Source: a virus
Length of the DNA stretch: 64,000 nt
Direction: 5' to 3' (one strand)
IMG/VR virus record: IMGVR_UViG_3300017917_001342
Coordinates: 373,669-437,668 of that record
Below are positions 16,901 to 25,026 of this stretch, piece by piece. The notes under the pieces were generated by a model that saw only the letters and a program-made list of their open reading frames with translations, was not told where the DNA came from and did not search any database. A program made the translations under genes and the position numbers. How positions within the stretch are numbered: the stretch's first letter is position 1; each line of letters begins with the position of its first letter.

Positions 16901-17995
16901 GAATGTTGGATTTGCTACAGTACCTGTTATAACACGTGGTTCTGCTTCTCTCCATCCCCATCCTGGGAATGAACTGTCAGTACCGCCAACTTTGAACCAA
17001 TCATCTGCACTGGTGTATGTTGTAGTCTGTGTGATTTTTTGCCATATGCTGTTCTGGTTTACACCTGAGGCATCTGCATATGATACAACTACATAATCAC
17101 CCGGATTGCCATATGATGCTGCTGGTACTACAAAGTTAGTAGGATTTGCAACAAGAGCAAGATCTGTTAGAACGCTAGTAGTTGAACCGCTAAGACTAAT
17201 TGCAGTATCTGGATTTGTGCAGACTATACGCAGATAGTACATATCGTATATTGCACTAACAGTTACATCTGGTTTGCCTTCTCGTACATAGACTGATGCA
17301 CTTATACCTAACAATGCCACTGTTTGAGTGTTGTTGATTGCGCTTGCTACATCTGTAACGCTCATGTTAGCTGCGATTGCAACCGATGCACCGTTGATAA
17401 CAAGTGTACCGGCAGTTGTAATGATGTCTGAACTACCGCTAATGCTGATATCACCACTTTGTACCATTCTTCTAAGATTGGTAGCAGTGTCTAATACAGT
17501 AGGTGTCTTGTTAGCCCATGCTAATGCACTGTTTACATTACCGTTGCTTTGGAAAATACCAAAAGTAGATGCAGCAGTGTCTAACCAGTATTGGTTAGTA
17601 CTTGGTTCACCGGTTGGTACAGTTGAACTAGGTACCATCTGACCTAAATCAACATCTGCTCTTAGAATATATGCAGTGTTTGCAATGCCAAGATATTGAT
17701 ATGCTGTAAACAAACCTAGTTCGTTTAGTTGGTTGTCGTATTGCGGAGTACCAGCAGCAGAATAAAATACAGGAGTACCAAATGTCTGTAACAGATCTCT
17801 TTGACTTGTTACTAGGTACAATTGGTTAGCATTAGCTGCCAGTGTACCTTGTGCATAGGTAGTAGCACTACCAGGTACAAATTTATTAGCAGCAGTTGCT
17901 ATTGCTATAAGAGGTATTGTGCCAGTTCCTGCGCTGGCATACTGGCTTTCGTCTGTAACGGTAACGCTTACGCCAGGTGAAACTAAAATTGCCAT
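13961..17995 (-). CDS. 18: Tail sheath protein gp18, greatly enlarged
   Basis: 1344 residues against 659 in T4. The first 50 residues (MAILVSPGVSV...) and the last 290 are typical contractile sheath sequence, the end reading FIYIPIRILNTGDP. About 700 residues of low-complexity, Thr/Ser/Gly-rich beta sequence lie between, including repeats of the type VTGTV(A/S)NPTF and several short modules with W(I/L)xT...Y-x-G...W. I infer an insert of extra surface domains displayed around the tail. ATG 17995 follows a weak GGA; a late-promoter octamer is at 18029-18036. The gene ends at a strong terminator. Confidence 0.93.
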   Translation of the reverse strand: MAILVSPGVSVTVTDESQYASAGTGTIPLIAIATAANKFVPGSATTYAQGTLAANANQLYLVTSQRDLLQTFGTPVFYSAAGTPQYDNQLNELGLFTAYQYLGIANTAYILRADVDLGQMVPSSTVPTGEPSTNQYWLDTAASTFGIFQSNGNVNSALAWANKTPTVLDTATNLRRMVQSGDISISGSSDIITTAGTLVINGASVAIAANMSVTDVASAINNTQTVALLGISASVYVREGKPDVTVSAIYDMYYLRIVCTNPDTAISLSGSTTSVLTDLALVANPTNFVVPAASYGNPGDYVVVSYADASGVNQNSIWQKITQTTTYTSADDWFKVGGTDSSFPGWGWREAEPRVITGTVANPTFTAAEQCTIAIGNSSPVIITLSGTSLDSFISDINDVLDANSFNAFASKYTVGSSSYLRITNYDGTNTQFNDISTQAGTQTPWLDAGISTSTTYYGSITGTVSNPTFVAATTKVNSATVVAPGTGYAVGDLLTLFGSGTYSVAGQLTVTAIQVVGTPTVSAGGSNYQLNDTLTFTGPNYTSPIILRVNGVSGTVITSVALVSGGQYTGVTPSNPVAPTSTSGSGSNANFTFVWGVATTSVTTPGNYTGNPTNPIAVSGGSGSNATFNVAMGFLTSNTFTIDPGTGIATTINVPVAPNNTLQGVVNAINAAFPQGPIVASITNTSYLTITNTNGTQFTVNDVSGTPLNSAGIDVGYVYGRRLTYYGYYPTLTVPSALTQLAPNNVWINTTYQDRGANFVVKKYNGTNWVRQNTVPNQGYVPMYSSDAVANAAFGSNKSTNTLYIRYDNSNPPVANHMIYRWDGTAWTLLDYTASTSAPAGPPANGTLWYSTDLRVDIMVGNGQIWQGYKNRYPATDPNGPIISGVEPTTQSDGTDLVDNDIWIDSASTPYPVIYRYDAVSGAWVLVDNTDHSSPGGIIFTDARWNDDGLINGSQLPSDMVTSNYVDSDAPNAELYPSGMLLFNTRYSTYNVKRYVVDYFPNLQAPYDSNAWVTASGNAPDGTPYMGSAAQRQIIVTALQAALTSNEEIRAEAVNYNLIATPGYIECIDEMITLNTDRKETAFIVADPPAELAADGTSLQAWATNINNANQNGINGLISSSPYAGLYYPWALATNLDGAQVLVPPSEMALRTIAYNDQVAYPWFAPAGFNRGLVTGVTSVGYLKTDGTFQPVSLNQGQRDVLYVNRINPIAFIPGRGLVIYGQKTLSPVASAMDRINVARLINYMKYQLDNLAKPFLFEPNDQQTRQSVTNTFNSFMGNLVGLRALYDFAVVCDESNNTPARIDANELWIDIAIKPEKAIEFIYIPIRILNTGDPMPGGNRTI

Positions 17996-18028
17996 ATGTC
18001 AAATCCTTTGATTTGTTGTGTGCTGGTT

Positions 18029-18036
18029 TATTTAGC
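18029..18036 (-). promoter_or_regulatory. Late promoter upstream of gp18
   Basis: Minus-strand GCTAAATA, one of the late octamers found in front of structural genes in this window; it lies 34 bases upstream of the gp18 start. Confidence 0.5.
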
Positions 18037-18090
18037 GGTTGCCAGCAAAAAACCACGTCTTGAAACGTTTGTAATAGCGTTATTAACAGT

Positions 18091-18099
18091 TGATATAAT
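18091..18099 (+). promoter_or_regulatory. Extended -10 promoter for dNMP kinase
   Basis: TGATATAAT is a perfect TGnTATAAT extended -10 for host sigma70. No -35 is evident, as is usual for extended -10 promoters. It lies 39 bases upstream of ATG 18138 and would give early or middle expression of the nucleotide gene. Confidence 0.5.
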
Positions 18100-18137
18100 G
18101 ACATTAATACCTTATCATTAGACAAAGTGGAGTGAGC

Positions 18138-18728
18138 ATGATAATCGGTATATGTGGCCTCATCGGCAGTGGAAAAGGCACAGTTGCAGACATTCTAATT
18201 GACGAGCAAGGCTTTAAAAAAGTAAGTTTCGCAGACAGTTTGAAGGATGCAGTGTCATTAGTTTTCAATTGGCCTAGACATCTCTTAGAAGGCGATACCC
18301 CCGAAAGCAGAGAATGGCGAGAAAAAATTGATAAATGGTGGGCAAATAGGTTAAACATCCCACATCTTTCTCCAAGGTGGGTTCTGCAATATTGGGGGAC
18401 AGATGTTTGTCGTAATGGATTTCATCAGGACATTTGGATCGCTAGTCTTGAACGCAAAATATTAAGCGAACCGGGTAACTATGTTATACCGGATACTAGA
18501 TTTCCAAACGAAATAGAAATTATACAGAGATTGGGCGGCAAAGTGTGGAAAATTAAACGCGGCGAAGATCCAGACTGGTTGATCAATTATCAACTAACAC
18601 ATGTAGAACCAATCAACATTCACCCAAGTGAATACATGTGGACGCTCAGTAATTTTGACACTGTATTATCAAATAACGGATCTATCGAAGATCTACGACA
18701 CATAGTGAAACAAAATATAAAACAATGA
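18138..18728 (+). CDS. 1: Deoxynucleoside monophosphate kinase (T4 gene 1 type)
   Basis: 196 residues. The P-loop GLIGSGKGT at 7-15 directly follows the first strand; DTRFPNE and a downstream basic segment match the deoxynucleotide monophosphate kinase family. It phosphorylates dNMPs to dNDPs for phage DNA synthesis. ATG 18138 is chosen because GGAG (18129-18132) is five bases upstream; a GTG at 18132 overlaps that site. The next gene overlaps by ATGA, so the two are co-translated. Confidence 0.85.
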   Translation: MIIGICGLIGSGKGTVADILIDEQGFKKVSFADSLKDAVSLVFNWPRHLLEGDTPESREWREKIDKWWANRLNIPHLSPRWVLQYWGTDVCRNGFHQDIWIASLERKILSEPGNYVIPDTRFPNEIEIIQRLGGKVWKIKRGEDPDWLINYQLTHVEPINIHPSEYMWTLSNFDTVLSNNGSIEDLRHIVKQNIKQ

Positions 18729-19315
18729 CACAAAATAATCATATTATATTAGGAGACGGTACAACTGGTACTGTTAACGCACTAGCTATTGAAAATGCAA
18801 AAATTGCAGGGCACGAAGTTGGCTTACTAACGTATCCAGGTATTGGACTAAGTGATTCTATTCCAAATGTGTACGAATTAGATTTAGATAACCTCAAAGA
18901 TTCAAACAAATATCTTATGAGAGCAAACAAAAGCATGCATAGGTCATTACCTAGACAACAAATGGCACAGGACAATGCACTACGTAGAGATCACTGGATT
19001 GTCAAATGGGTACACACTGTTTATATAACAGGGGTTTTTACGCAAGATGCAAGTCTATTGAAAATCAATACAGATGTTGCATGGGCAGCACAGATGTATG
19101 TAGATAGGTTTATCTACGATCAAGAACCACTAGAGCTATGCCAACTCTACATGTTTGACAGCAAAAGTGAAGCATGGTGGCGTTGGGAAAAACAATGGTC
19201 GAGAGTTTCTAGTGTTCCTCATGCCGCAGGTGTGTATACTGTACTTGGTTATGATAAACCAACTACTGCTACTAAAATTGCAATAAAAGACCTTTGGCCC
19301 GATATTAACCGATAA
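18725..19315 (+). CDS. Putative SLOG-like nucleotide-binding protein
   Basis: 196 residues. An N-terminal ILGDGTTGTVN loop, a middle segment reading IVKWVHTVYITG, then VAWAAQMYVDRF and a Trp-rich end (AWWRWEKQW). This order (glycine loop, strand, then (T/V)AWAxQMxxD) resembles phage SLOG/YspA-type proteins that bind nucleotide-like ligands; this is a pattern-based guess. Coupled to dNMP kinase, hence possibly early and nucleotide-related. Its end overlaps convergent gp13 by 11 bases. Confidence 0.45.
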   Translation: MTQNNHIILGDGTTGTVNALAIENAKIAGHEVGLLTYPGIGLSDSIPNVYELDLDNLKDSNKYLMRANKSMHRSLPRQQMAQDNALRRDHWIVKWVHTVYITGVFTQDASLLKINTDVAWAAQMYVDRFIYDQEPLELCQLYMFDSKSEAWWRWEKQWSRVSSVPHAAGVYTVLGYDKPTTATKIAIKDLWPDINR

Positions 19316-20057
19316 TAATTCCAAGCGGCATAGAATTGTCGATGTAGAGATCTAGATCGCGTTCTAGCTTTTCCATTGCAGCAGCAGCTTCGGTTTTCAG
19401 TGCATCACCCTTGAGAGTAGTACCGCCCTGTGGACCTACAATGCTTTGATATTTGCTGTATGCTTCACCTAACATGCGTTTACACCATGCCAGTGTGTAA
19501 TCGCGTATCCAAGGTCTTGCAAATGGATCTGAAATGATAACGTCATCTGGTCTATAGTTGTAGCACCAAATCAATATCATTTCATTGCCGCTAGGTCTAC
19601 GAACTATGCTTAGACGTTTTGTAACAACGTCATAGGTAAAGTTAATATCACGACCAAACATACGGCCTGCTTGATCTAGATATTCGTAAAACAATTCATA
19701 AGTTAATAGACCCGCTGTGTATCCACCGCCAGCACCAGCTTGCAACAAATAAAGGTTAGTATATGCTAAACTGAATGGGTCAATCTGTGTACCACCTGTT
19801 ATACCGCCTAGACCGCGTCTAAACAATTGACGCACAGAAGTAACGTTGTCTGGCAAATAATAGTCAGTGATGTTTTCTTCTAAGCGAAGAAACATATAAG
19901 ATTCTTCTTGTGCATTACCAGAGCGTTGTCTGTATCTGTCAAATGCAAGATTAAGTGCAGTTGTGTAGTGATCAGGATCAAGTTCTATATCAACCATGCC
20001 ACCACCCAGCATGAGTTGAACTTCTTTAATAATTTGCTGTCTTAACGGAGTTGTCAT
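19305..20057 (-). CDS. 13: Neck protein gp13
   Basis: 250 residues. The N-terminus LRQQIIKEVQLMLG, the IVRRPSGNEMILIWCYNYR strand region and the ending GTTLKGD...LERDLDLYI...PLGIIIG match gp13 neck proteins of marine T4-like phages. gp13 joins the portal vertex to the tail. I prefer ATG 20057 over ATG 20075 because GAGG lies eight bases before it and the upstream ATG would sit inside the late promoter at 20075-20082. It is convergent with the SLOG-like gene. Confidence 0.8.
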   Translation of the reverse strand: MTTPLRQQIIKEVQLMLGGGMVDIELDPDHYTTALNLAFDRYRQRSGNAQEESYMFLRLEENITDYYLPDNVTSVRQLFRRGLGGITGGTQIDPFSLAYTNLYLLQAGAGGGYTAGLLTYELFYEYLDQAGRMFGRDINFTYDVVTKRLSIVRRPSGNEMILIWCYNYRPDDVIISDPFARPWIRDYTLAWCKRMLGEAYSKYQSIVGPQGGTTLKGDALKTEAAAAMEKLERDLDLYIDNSMPLGIIIG

Positions 20058-20074
20058 AGTTGTTACCTCACTCA

Positions 20075-20082
20075 TATTTATT
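20075..20082 (-). promoter_or_regulatory. Late promoter upstream of gp13
   Basis: Minus-strand AATAAATA, 18 bases upstream of ATG 20057. Its position helps decide the gp13 start. Confidence 0.6.
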
Positions 20083-20100
20083 GAGTAAGGTAACAGAAAT

Positions 20101-21162
20101 TTATTTAAACACTTTGAGCAACAGCATGTCTTTGCTCATTCTACCATTTACTTCGTGATTTTTACCTTTGATGTCCTCAAAGATTACATCTATACGTCTG
20201 GTAGTTACTGCACTACGCAGCGAAGGCAGTATATCGTTTGGTTTACGAAGTGTTTTAGCAAAACTGCGCTGTTCGTCATAGTCTACAATTTTTGTGTTTT
20301 TGATACCAAGCACACTGTTAGGTTTGGCATAGTAGACCATAACCTTTCTGTCTTTTGCATTATAGATAATTGCAATAGTAGAACTTGGAATCATAGCAGG
20401 GCTAAGACTTGCAACACCAGTGTCCATATCAACTGTCTTAAGTTTCACCTTTGACGCTTGCCTGACACTTTTGTTAGATGCACCCCTGCTATCTCTGATA
20501 GCCTTAGCGTTGCCTGTGCTGGTAGCAAGTATGTTTACCACAGTGATAAGCGGTTCTAGTTTCTCTGCCGAGAAAGGATTAAGCCTGTCTTTTGACGCAT
20601 CATCAAAGTTACCTTTGAAATGATCATAAAGACGCTTTAGCATCTGCTGATTAGGTGTTGACTGCTTAAGCAGTTTGGTTACTCGTGTTTCAATTTCTTC
20701 TTGATTGTCCTTGAACTTCCACCAGATTGCTTCGATGTTACTGTAAAGCTGCATATATTCAATGTTGCGCTTTTGTGTAATACCAAGTTTACGTTCTAGT
20801 TCTTCGTCGTCGTCACCTGCATCTACTTCAAGTAGCTCTAGAAGTTTGTTGTTGAACCATGTAGATACAGAATCGGGCATCACTGCACCATGTTCAACTG
20901 CCCATGCAATTTTGCCAATTGTAGCATATTGCCATGTGTCGAGCAGTTGCCAGTGACCAAGTTCTTCTTGTGGCCTGTTTACAGATGCCCAATTAACAAA
21001 ACTTTCTTTAAGTGTTGTATAATCAACATCAAGTCTTGCATCATCCATGCACAGTTGCCATGCACGCATGTAATGCGGATTGTCTGGTGTTACATGACTG
21101 TAATCGGGGCCTTTGGGCTTGGCCCGAACAGCATTGCGAGGTGTTTCAATTATATCATCCAT
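20101..21162 (-). CDS. Unknown protein, 353 residues
   Basis: No family recognised. The N-terminal 150 residues are Trp-rich and helical (WQLCMDDARL, SFVNWASVNR, WAVEHGA), a Glu/Asp-rich stretch follows around 115-125, and the C-terminal 120 residues are basic with strand patterns (TIAIIYNAKDRKVMVYYA, IDVIFEDIKGKNHEV). It lies directly upstream of gp13, 43 bases from its start, so it may be a neck- or connector-associated protein or an unrelated late gene. No clear SD before ATG 21162. Confidence 0.75.
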   Translation of the reverse strand: MDDIIETPRNAVRAKPKGPDYSHVTPDNPHYMRAWQLCMDDARLDVDYTTLKESFVNWASVNRPQEELGHWQLLDTWQYATIGKIAWAVEHGAVMPDSVSTWFNNKLLELLEVDAGDDDEELERKLGITQKRNIEYMQLYSNIEAIWWKFKDNQEEIETRVTKLLKQSTPNQQMLKRLYDHFKGNFDDASKDRLNPFSAEKLEPLITVVNILATSTGNAKAIRDSRGASNKSVRQASKVKLKTVDMDTGVASLSPAMIPSSTIAIIYNAKDRKVMVYYAKPNSVLGIKNTKIVDYDEQRSFAKTLRKPNDILPSLRSAVTTRRIDVIFEDIKGKNHEVNGRMSKDMLLLKVFK

Positions 21163-21264
21163 AGTTACATACTAACATCAACACAGCGATTGTCAACGCA
21201 TTTAATGGGGTTTTGTAAAATTTTCTACTTTAAATTCAATGGATAAGATCTATACCGATGCACC

Positions 21265-21272
21265 ACTAAATA
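21265..21272 (+). promoter_or_regulatory. Late promoter upstream of gp14
   Basis: ACTAAATA, 28 bases ahead of the GTG start of gp14, followed by GGAGG (SD). It lies in the 137-base gap between two divergent genes. Confidence 0.6.
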
Positions 21273-21299
21273 ATTGGTATACTTCGGAGGAATAATAAC

Positions 21300-22472
21300 G
21301 TGCCACCATTGATGTTATGGAAAGGTCCGGCTGTACGAACAAACGACTATAAGCTGTTTGATAGACTTATAGGAGAACGATATCGTATAGGTGGTACAGA
21401 ATTCTACATTCACAAATATCTAGGACCGATACCTCAAGGTAACACGGGTGACTTATCACAACCAAACACTGCACTAAATGCTGCAAATAACAATGAAAGC
21501 AACGTTCTTGAAATTCAAGATGTGCTTAATATGGAAATACGTAACAGAAAATACAGTGACGACGTATTCAGTCTAATGGGACACTATCAAATCAGTGACA
21601 CTGAATTTGATTTACGACAGTTTGGTTTGTTCTTATCTAACAGCACAGTGTTTATAACCTTTCATTTAAATGACATGGTTAACAGCATAGGTCGCACACT
21701 TATGAGTGGTGATGTTATAGAAATACCTCACCGAAGAGATGACCTAGCATTAGGTGATTTCAGTTTATCTAAGTATTACATTGTGCAAGAAGGTTCAAGA
21801 CCTGCAGAAGGTTATAGTCCAACATGGTGGCCTCACATTTGGCGTGTTAAATGTGATCCTATGCCAGACAGTGAGGAGTTTAGAGACATATTGCAAAAAC
21901 CTGCTACAGATCTCAATGGTGATCCGTTGGTAAATCCCAATGGTACTGGTACTCTTACACTTGCAGACATTCTCAGTACATACAACAGAGAAATACAAAT
22001 CAACGATCAAATTCTTGCACAAGCAGAAAAAGAAGTACCGTTTAAAAACCTACAGGGTCAACAGTTCTATGTGCTTGCAGGAGATTTAAACGACCCTGTT
22101 ACAATCTGGGCAGGCGACGGTATACCACCTAACCAAAGCAAACCTGTTGCAACTGGAGTTACATTCCCACCAGGTGCACCTGCTGGTTCGTGGCTATTGA
22201 GAATAGACTATAATCCGCCACAGTTATATGAGAGAATTAGATTGCCAAACGACAGTTCACCGACTGATAATACACCAAGACCAAATGACAGATACGTTTG
22301 GAAATTGCATGAAATAGATTATAGAACCAGTTGGCATCCAGCTAATACTGTTCTAACCGGATTTATAAATAACGCAACAACTGAAACTACCCTGCAAGAC
22401 GGATCAGTTGTACCACAGCGTCAAAACATAAGAACTGTAGTTAAAGCAAAACTAGATCCTGACATCATTTAA
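21300..22472 (+). CDS. 14: Neck protein gp14
   Basis: 390 residues. EFYIHKYLGPI, LMGHYQISDTEFDLRQFG and the segment GDVIEIPHRRDDLALGDFSL followed by YYIVQEGS fit the gp14 neck protein of T4-like phages, which completes the head for tail joining. T4 gp14 is 256 residues; the extension is C-terminal. Start GTG 21300 has an excellent GGAGG nine bases upstream, which decides against the later in-frame ATG. It opens a plus-strand run ending at 30458. Confidence 0.78.
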   Translation: MPPLMLWKGPAVRTNDYKLFDRLIGERYRIGGTEFYIHKYLGPIPQGNTGDLSQPNTALNAANNNESNVLEIQDVLNMEIRNRKYSDDVFSLMGHYQISDTEFDLRQFGLFLSNSTVFITFHLNDMVNSIGRTLMSGDVIEIPHRRDDLALGDFSLSKYYIVQEGSRPAEGYSPTWWPHIWRVKCDPMPDSEEFRDILQKPATDLNGDPLVNPNGTGTLTLADILSTYNREIQINDQILAQAEKEVPFKNLQGQQFYVLAGDLNDPVTIWAGDGIPPNQSKPVATGVTFPPGAPAGSWLLRIDYNPPQLYERIRLPNDSSPTDNTPRPNDRYVWKLHEIDYRTSWHPANTVLTGFINNATTETTLQDGSVVPQRQNIRTVVKAKLDPDII

Positions 22473-22486
22473 TCGGAGTTCGCACA

Positions 22487-23101
22487 ATGGTAACAAAAGA
22501 ACAACTTCTTAAGATGTTTCCTAAAATCACCAAAGCAACTCTTGATGAAATATGGCAACCTCTAAATGATGCAATGGCTGAATTTGGTATAGACACTCCT
22601 GCAAGAAAAGCAATGTTTCTTGCACAGTGCGCACATGAAAGTGCTATGTTTAGTAGGGTGACAGAAAACTTAAATTACAGAGCAGAAACACTACTCAAAG
22701 TATTCCCAAAATATTACAAAACTCTAAACGAAGCTGTTGCAGATGCTAGAAAACCTGAACGAATTGCCAACCGAGTTTACAGCAGTAGAATGGGCAACGG
22801 CGATGCTAATTCTGGTGACGGTTATCGTTATAGAGGTCGTGGCCTTATACAGCTTACTGGTAAAAACAACTACACCGAGTGTAGCAAAGGTCTTAATATA
22901 GATCTAATCAAAACACCAGAATACTTAGAAACTGCTGTGGGTGCTAGTCGATCAGCAGCATGGTTTTGGTCGCATAACGGACTTAATAAATTTGCAGACG
23001 CAGGTGATATTCTAGGTGCTACTAAACGTATAAATGGTGGAACCATTGGGTTAGAAGAAAGAATCGAACTGTATAAAATTGCAAAATCAGTCTTGATTTG
23101 A
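22487..23101 (+). CDS. GH19 (chitinase-like) endolysin
   Basis: 204 residues. HES at 50-52 with Glu51 and Glu60 (RVTENLNY) provide the two catalytic glutamates of glycoside hydrolase family 19, and YRGRGLIQLTGKNNY at 115-129 is the family's signature block. It cleaves peptidoglycan glycan strands at lysis. No signal peptide or membrane segment, so a holin is needed for release; none is seen here. GGAG lies eight bases before ATG 22487. It sits in a late neck-gene operon between gp14 and gp15. Confidence 0.88.
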   Translation: MVTKEQLLKMFPKITKATLDEIWQPLNDAMAEFGIDTPARKAMFLAQCAHESAMFSRVTENLNYRAETLLKVFPKYYKTLNEAVADARKPERIANRVYSSRMGNGDANSGDGYRYRGRGLIQLTGKNNYTECSKGLNIDLIKTPEYLETAVGASRSAAWFWSHNGLNKFADAGDILGATKRINGGTIGLEERIELYKIAKSVLI

Positions 23102-23266
23102 TTTGTTTTTTACAATCTCAGCAATGTCTAATACACGTTCTTGTTCTATAATTTCTATTATTTTGTTAGTAACTGTTATTTCATGCTGTACTGTTTTTAA
23201 CTTAGACATTAGCTTTTCTAATTCTGCATGATAAAACGCCAACTCTTCTTCCTTGCGTCGGCGCAT
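23087..23266 (-). CDS. Small coiled-coil protein of unknown function
   Basis: 59 residues from ATG 23266, rich in Glu, Lys and leucine-type heptads (EELAFYHAELEKLMSKL, IIEIIEQERVL). The frame stays open to an ATG at 23368, which would add 34 residues, but a minus-strand late octamer at 23331-23338 lies inside that extension and favours the shorter form. No good SD for either start. It is convergent with the endolysin (15-base overlap). Function unknown. Confidence 0.5.
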   Translation of the reverse strand: MRRRKEEELAFYHAELEKLMSKLKTVQHEITVTNKIIEIIEQERVLDIAEIVKNKSNQD

Positions 23267-23330
23267 GTTATAGATATCGTTTAATAATATCAATTTAGCA
23301 GTCAGTGTAGTACTCCATTGTATTACTGAG

Positions 23331-23338
23331 TATTTATT
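23331..23338 (-). promoter_or_regulatory. Late promoter, minus strand
   Basis: Minus-strand AATAAATA, pointing at the small coiled-coil gene. Only two bases separate it from the plus-strand octamer at 23341, giving a back-to-back promoter pair. Confidence 0.45.
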
Positions 23339-23340
23339 AC

Positions 23341-23348
23341 CATAAATA
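23341..23348 (+). promoter_or_regulatory. Late promoter upstream of gp15
   Basis: CATAAATA, 18 bases before ATG 23367, with AGAGG between them as the SD. Confidence 0.6.
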
Positions 23349-23366
23349 TCAGACAGAGGATGTCGC

Positions 23367-25016
23367 ATGGAATATTGGTATACAGAACAATTACGAAATT
23401 ATAGATTGCAATTCATACGTGCATTTAGCAATTTCTATTATAAAACTGGAAAAAATGCAGATGGTACCGAAGCATTGGTACGAGTTCCGTGTCGATACGG
23501 CGACCCGACACGTATTGCCGAAATGGTAGTCAGAGGCAATAGTGAAAACAAAGTTCTCACTGTGCCATTTCTGACTTGTTACATCGGCGGAATGAGCATG
23601 AGTGCTAATCGTAGACAAGCACCTCAACTAACTGAACTTATTCAAGTAGATGAACGTGAATATGACGAAAACAATCAGCAGTATCTAAACACGCCGGGTA
23701 ACCGTTATACAATAGAACGTTACATGCCAGTACCGTATGTAATGACAATGCTTGTAGATCTATGGTCTAATAACGAAAGTGTTAAAGAACAAATTATCGA
23801 ACAGATAATGGTACTTTATAACCCTGCTATTGAAATACAGACCAGTAACAACCCATTAGACTGGACTGTGTTAAGTTATATCGAAATGCAAGACAACATC
23901 ACATGGACCAGTCGCAGTATACCAATCGGAACTGAAAATCCAATTGATGTGTTGACTATGACTTTCAATTTCCCAATATGGATTAACCCACCTGCAAAAG
24001 TCAAAAGACAACAGATCATTGAAAATATTATTGCAACTATCATTGATGCAAATCCAAAAGATCCTGCAATCGTAGAATGGAGCGAATACGAATTTCTAAA
24101 TAGAAAAACCTGGTCGCCCGGCGACTACAGTATCGAGTTATCATGGCAAGGTAATAATACCTATGCATTGAGCTTAACCAGTCGCGCAGGGGATCCAAAA
24201 GATTACAGCAATCAGGCCACTGTTACATTTTCATCAGTTAACCCAATATTGACACCAGGAACCAGTTTTAAATTTAATGACATTGTAATTAACGTAACAA
24301 CCAGCAATGTATCAACGTTCGTAGATCAAACCGCAGCACAAATGGCGGGTACTAGCTACAACATACAATTGCAAAATTACAATCAGATCATGTTTATCAA
24401 CAACACCGGTGGTGACAATAAGTTTGAAAATGTAAACGGTACACCTTTATCTCAAATGGGTCTATTGTCTGGTACATATCCAGGTGGTGATCTAGCTTGG
24501 TGGAGGTTGTTACTAACCTATGGTACACTACAGCCGTATTCGCAGTACGGTATCAACGCAAGTCAGCTAGCAGTTAAACTGACACTTGATAACACTACCG
24601 ACCAAGCTATAGGTTGGTTAGACTATCATCCAACTAATCAAAATCTCTTATTGTGGCATGTAGATCCAGAAAGTTTACCTAAAACTACGTTAACACCAAT
24701 CAATGCTATAGTAAATCCGTTGACAAAAGGACCGAACGCAGGCCTACCAGAAACAAACGTCGGCCAGCGATATCTGTTAACAGAAAAGCCAGCAGAATCC
24801 AGTGTTGCTTGGGATATTGTAAATGCTGAAGCGGATGATATTATAGAGTTCGACGGTACTGTGTGGTCAGTATCGTTTAATTCAGCAAATGCTAAAGACA
24901 AAGTTTATTTTGTTACAAATCTATTCACAGGAAAACTGTTAATATGGGATGGCACACAATGGAGCGAGTATATACTGCCAGCGTACCGTCCTGCATACTG
25001 GCGACTTGTTCTATAA
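23367..25016 (+). CDS. 15: Tail sheath completion/stabiliser protein gp15
   Basis: 549 residues; T4 gp15 has 272. The first 230 residues match gp15 of marine T4-like phages: YWYTEQLRNYRLQFIRAFSNF opening pattern, VPCRYGDPTRIAEMVV, RYTIERYMPVPYVMTMLVD, and TSRSIPIGTENPIDVLTMTF. gp15 forms the hexameric ring capping the tail. The C-terminal 300 residues are extra beta-rich sequence, ending in two short modules (LLIWDGTQW near the end) that recur in other tail proteins of this phage. Starts two bases from the promoter-proximal AGAGG; late promoter at 23341. Confidence 0.88.
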   Translation: MEYWYTEQLRNYRLQFIRAFSNFYYKTGKNADGTEALVRVPCRYGDPTRIAEMVVRGNSENKVLTVPFLTCYIGGMSMSANRRQAPQLTELIQVDEREYDENNQQYLNTPGNRYTIERYMPVPYVMTMLVDLWSNNESVKEQIIEQIMVLYNPAIEIQTSNNPLDWTVLSYIEMQDNITWTSRSIPIGTENPIDVLTMTFNFPIWINPPAKVKRQQIIENIIATIIDANPKDPAIVEWSEYEFLNRKTWSPGDYSIELSWQGNNTYALSLTSRAGDPKDYSNQATVTFSSVNPILTPGTSFKFNDIVINVTTSNVSTFVDQTAAQMAGTSYNIQLQNYNQIMFINNTGGDNKFENVNGTPLSQMGLLSGTYPGGDLAWWRLLLTYGTLQPYSQYGINASQLAVKLTLDNTTDQAIGWLDYHPTNQNLLLWHVDPESLPKTTLTPINAIVNPLTKGPNAGLPETNVGQRYLLTEKPAESSVAWDIVNAEADDIIEFDGTVWSVSFNSANAKDKVYFVTNLFTGKLLIWDGTQWSEYILPAYRPAYWRLVL

Positions 25017-25026
25017 ATATGTCATC

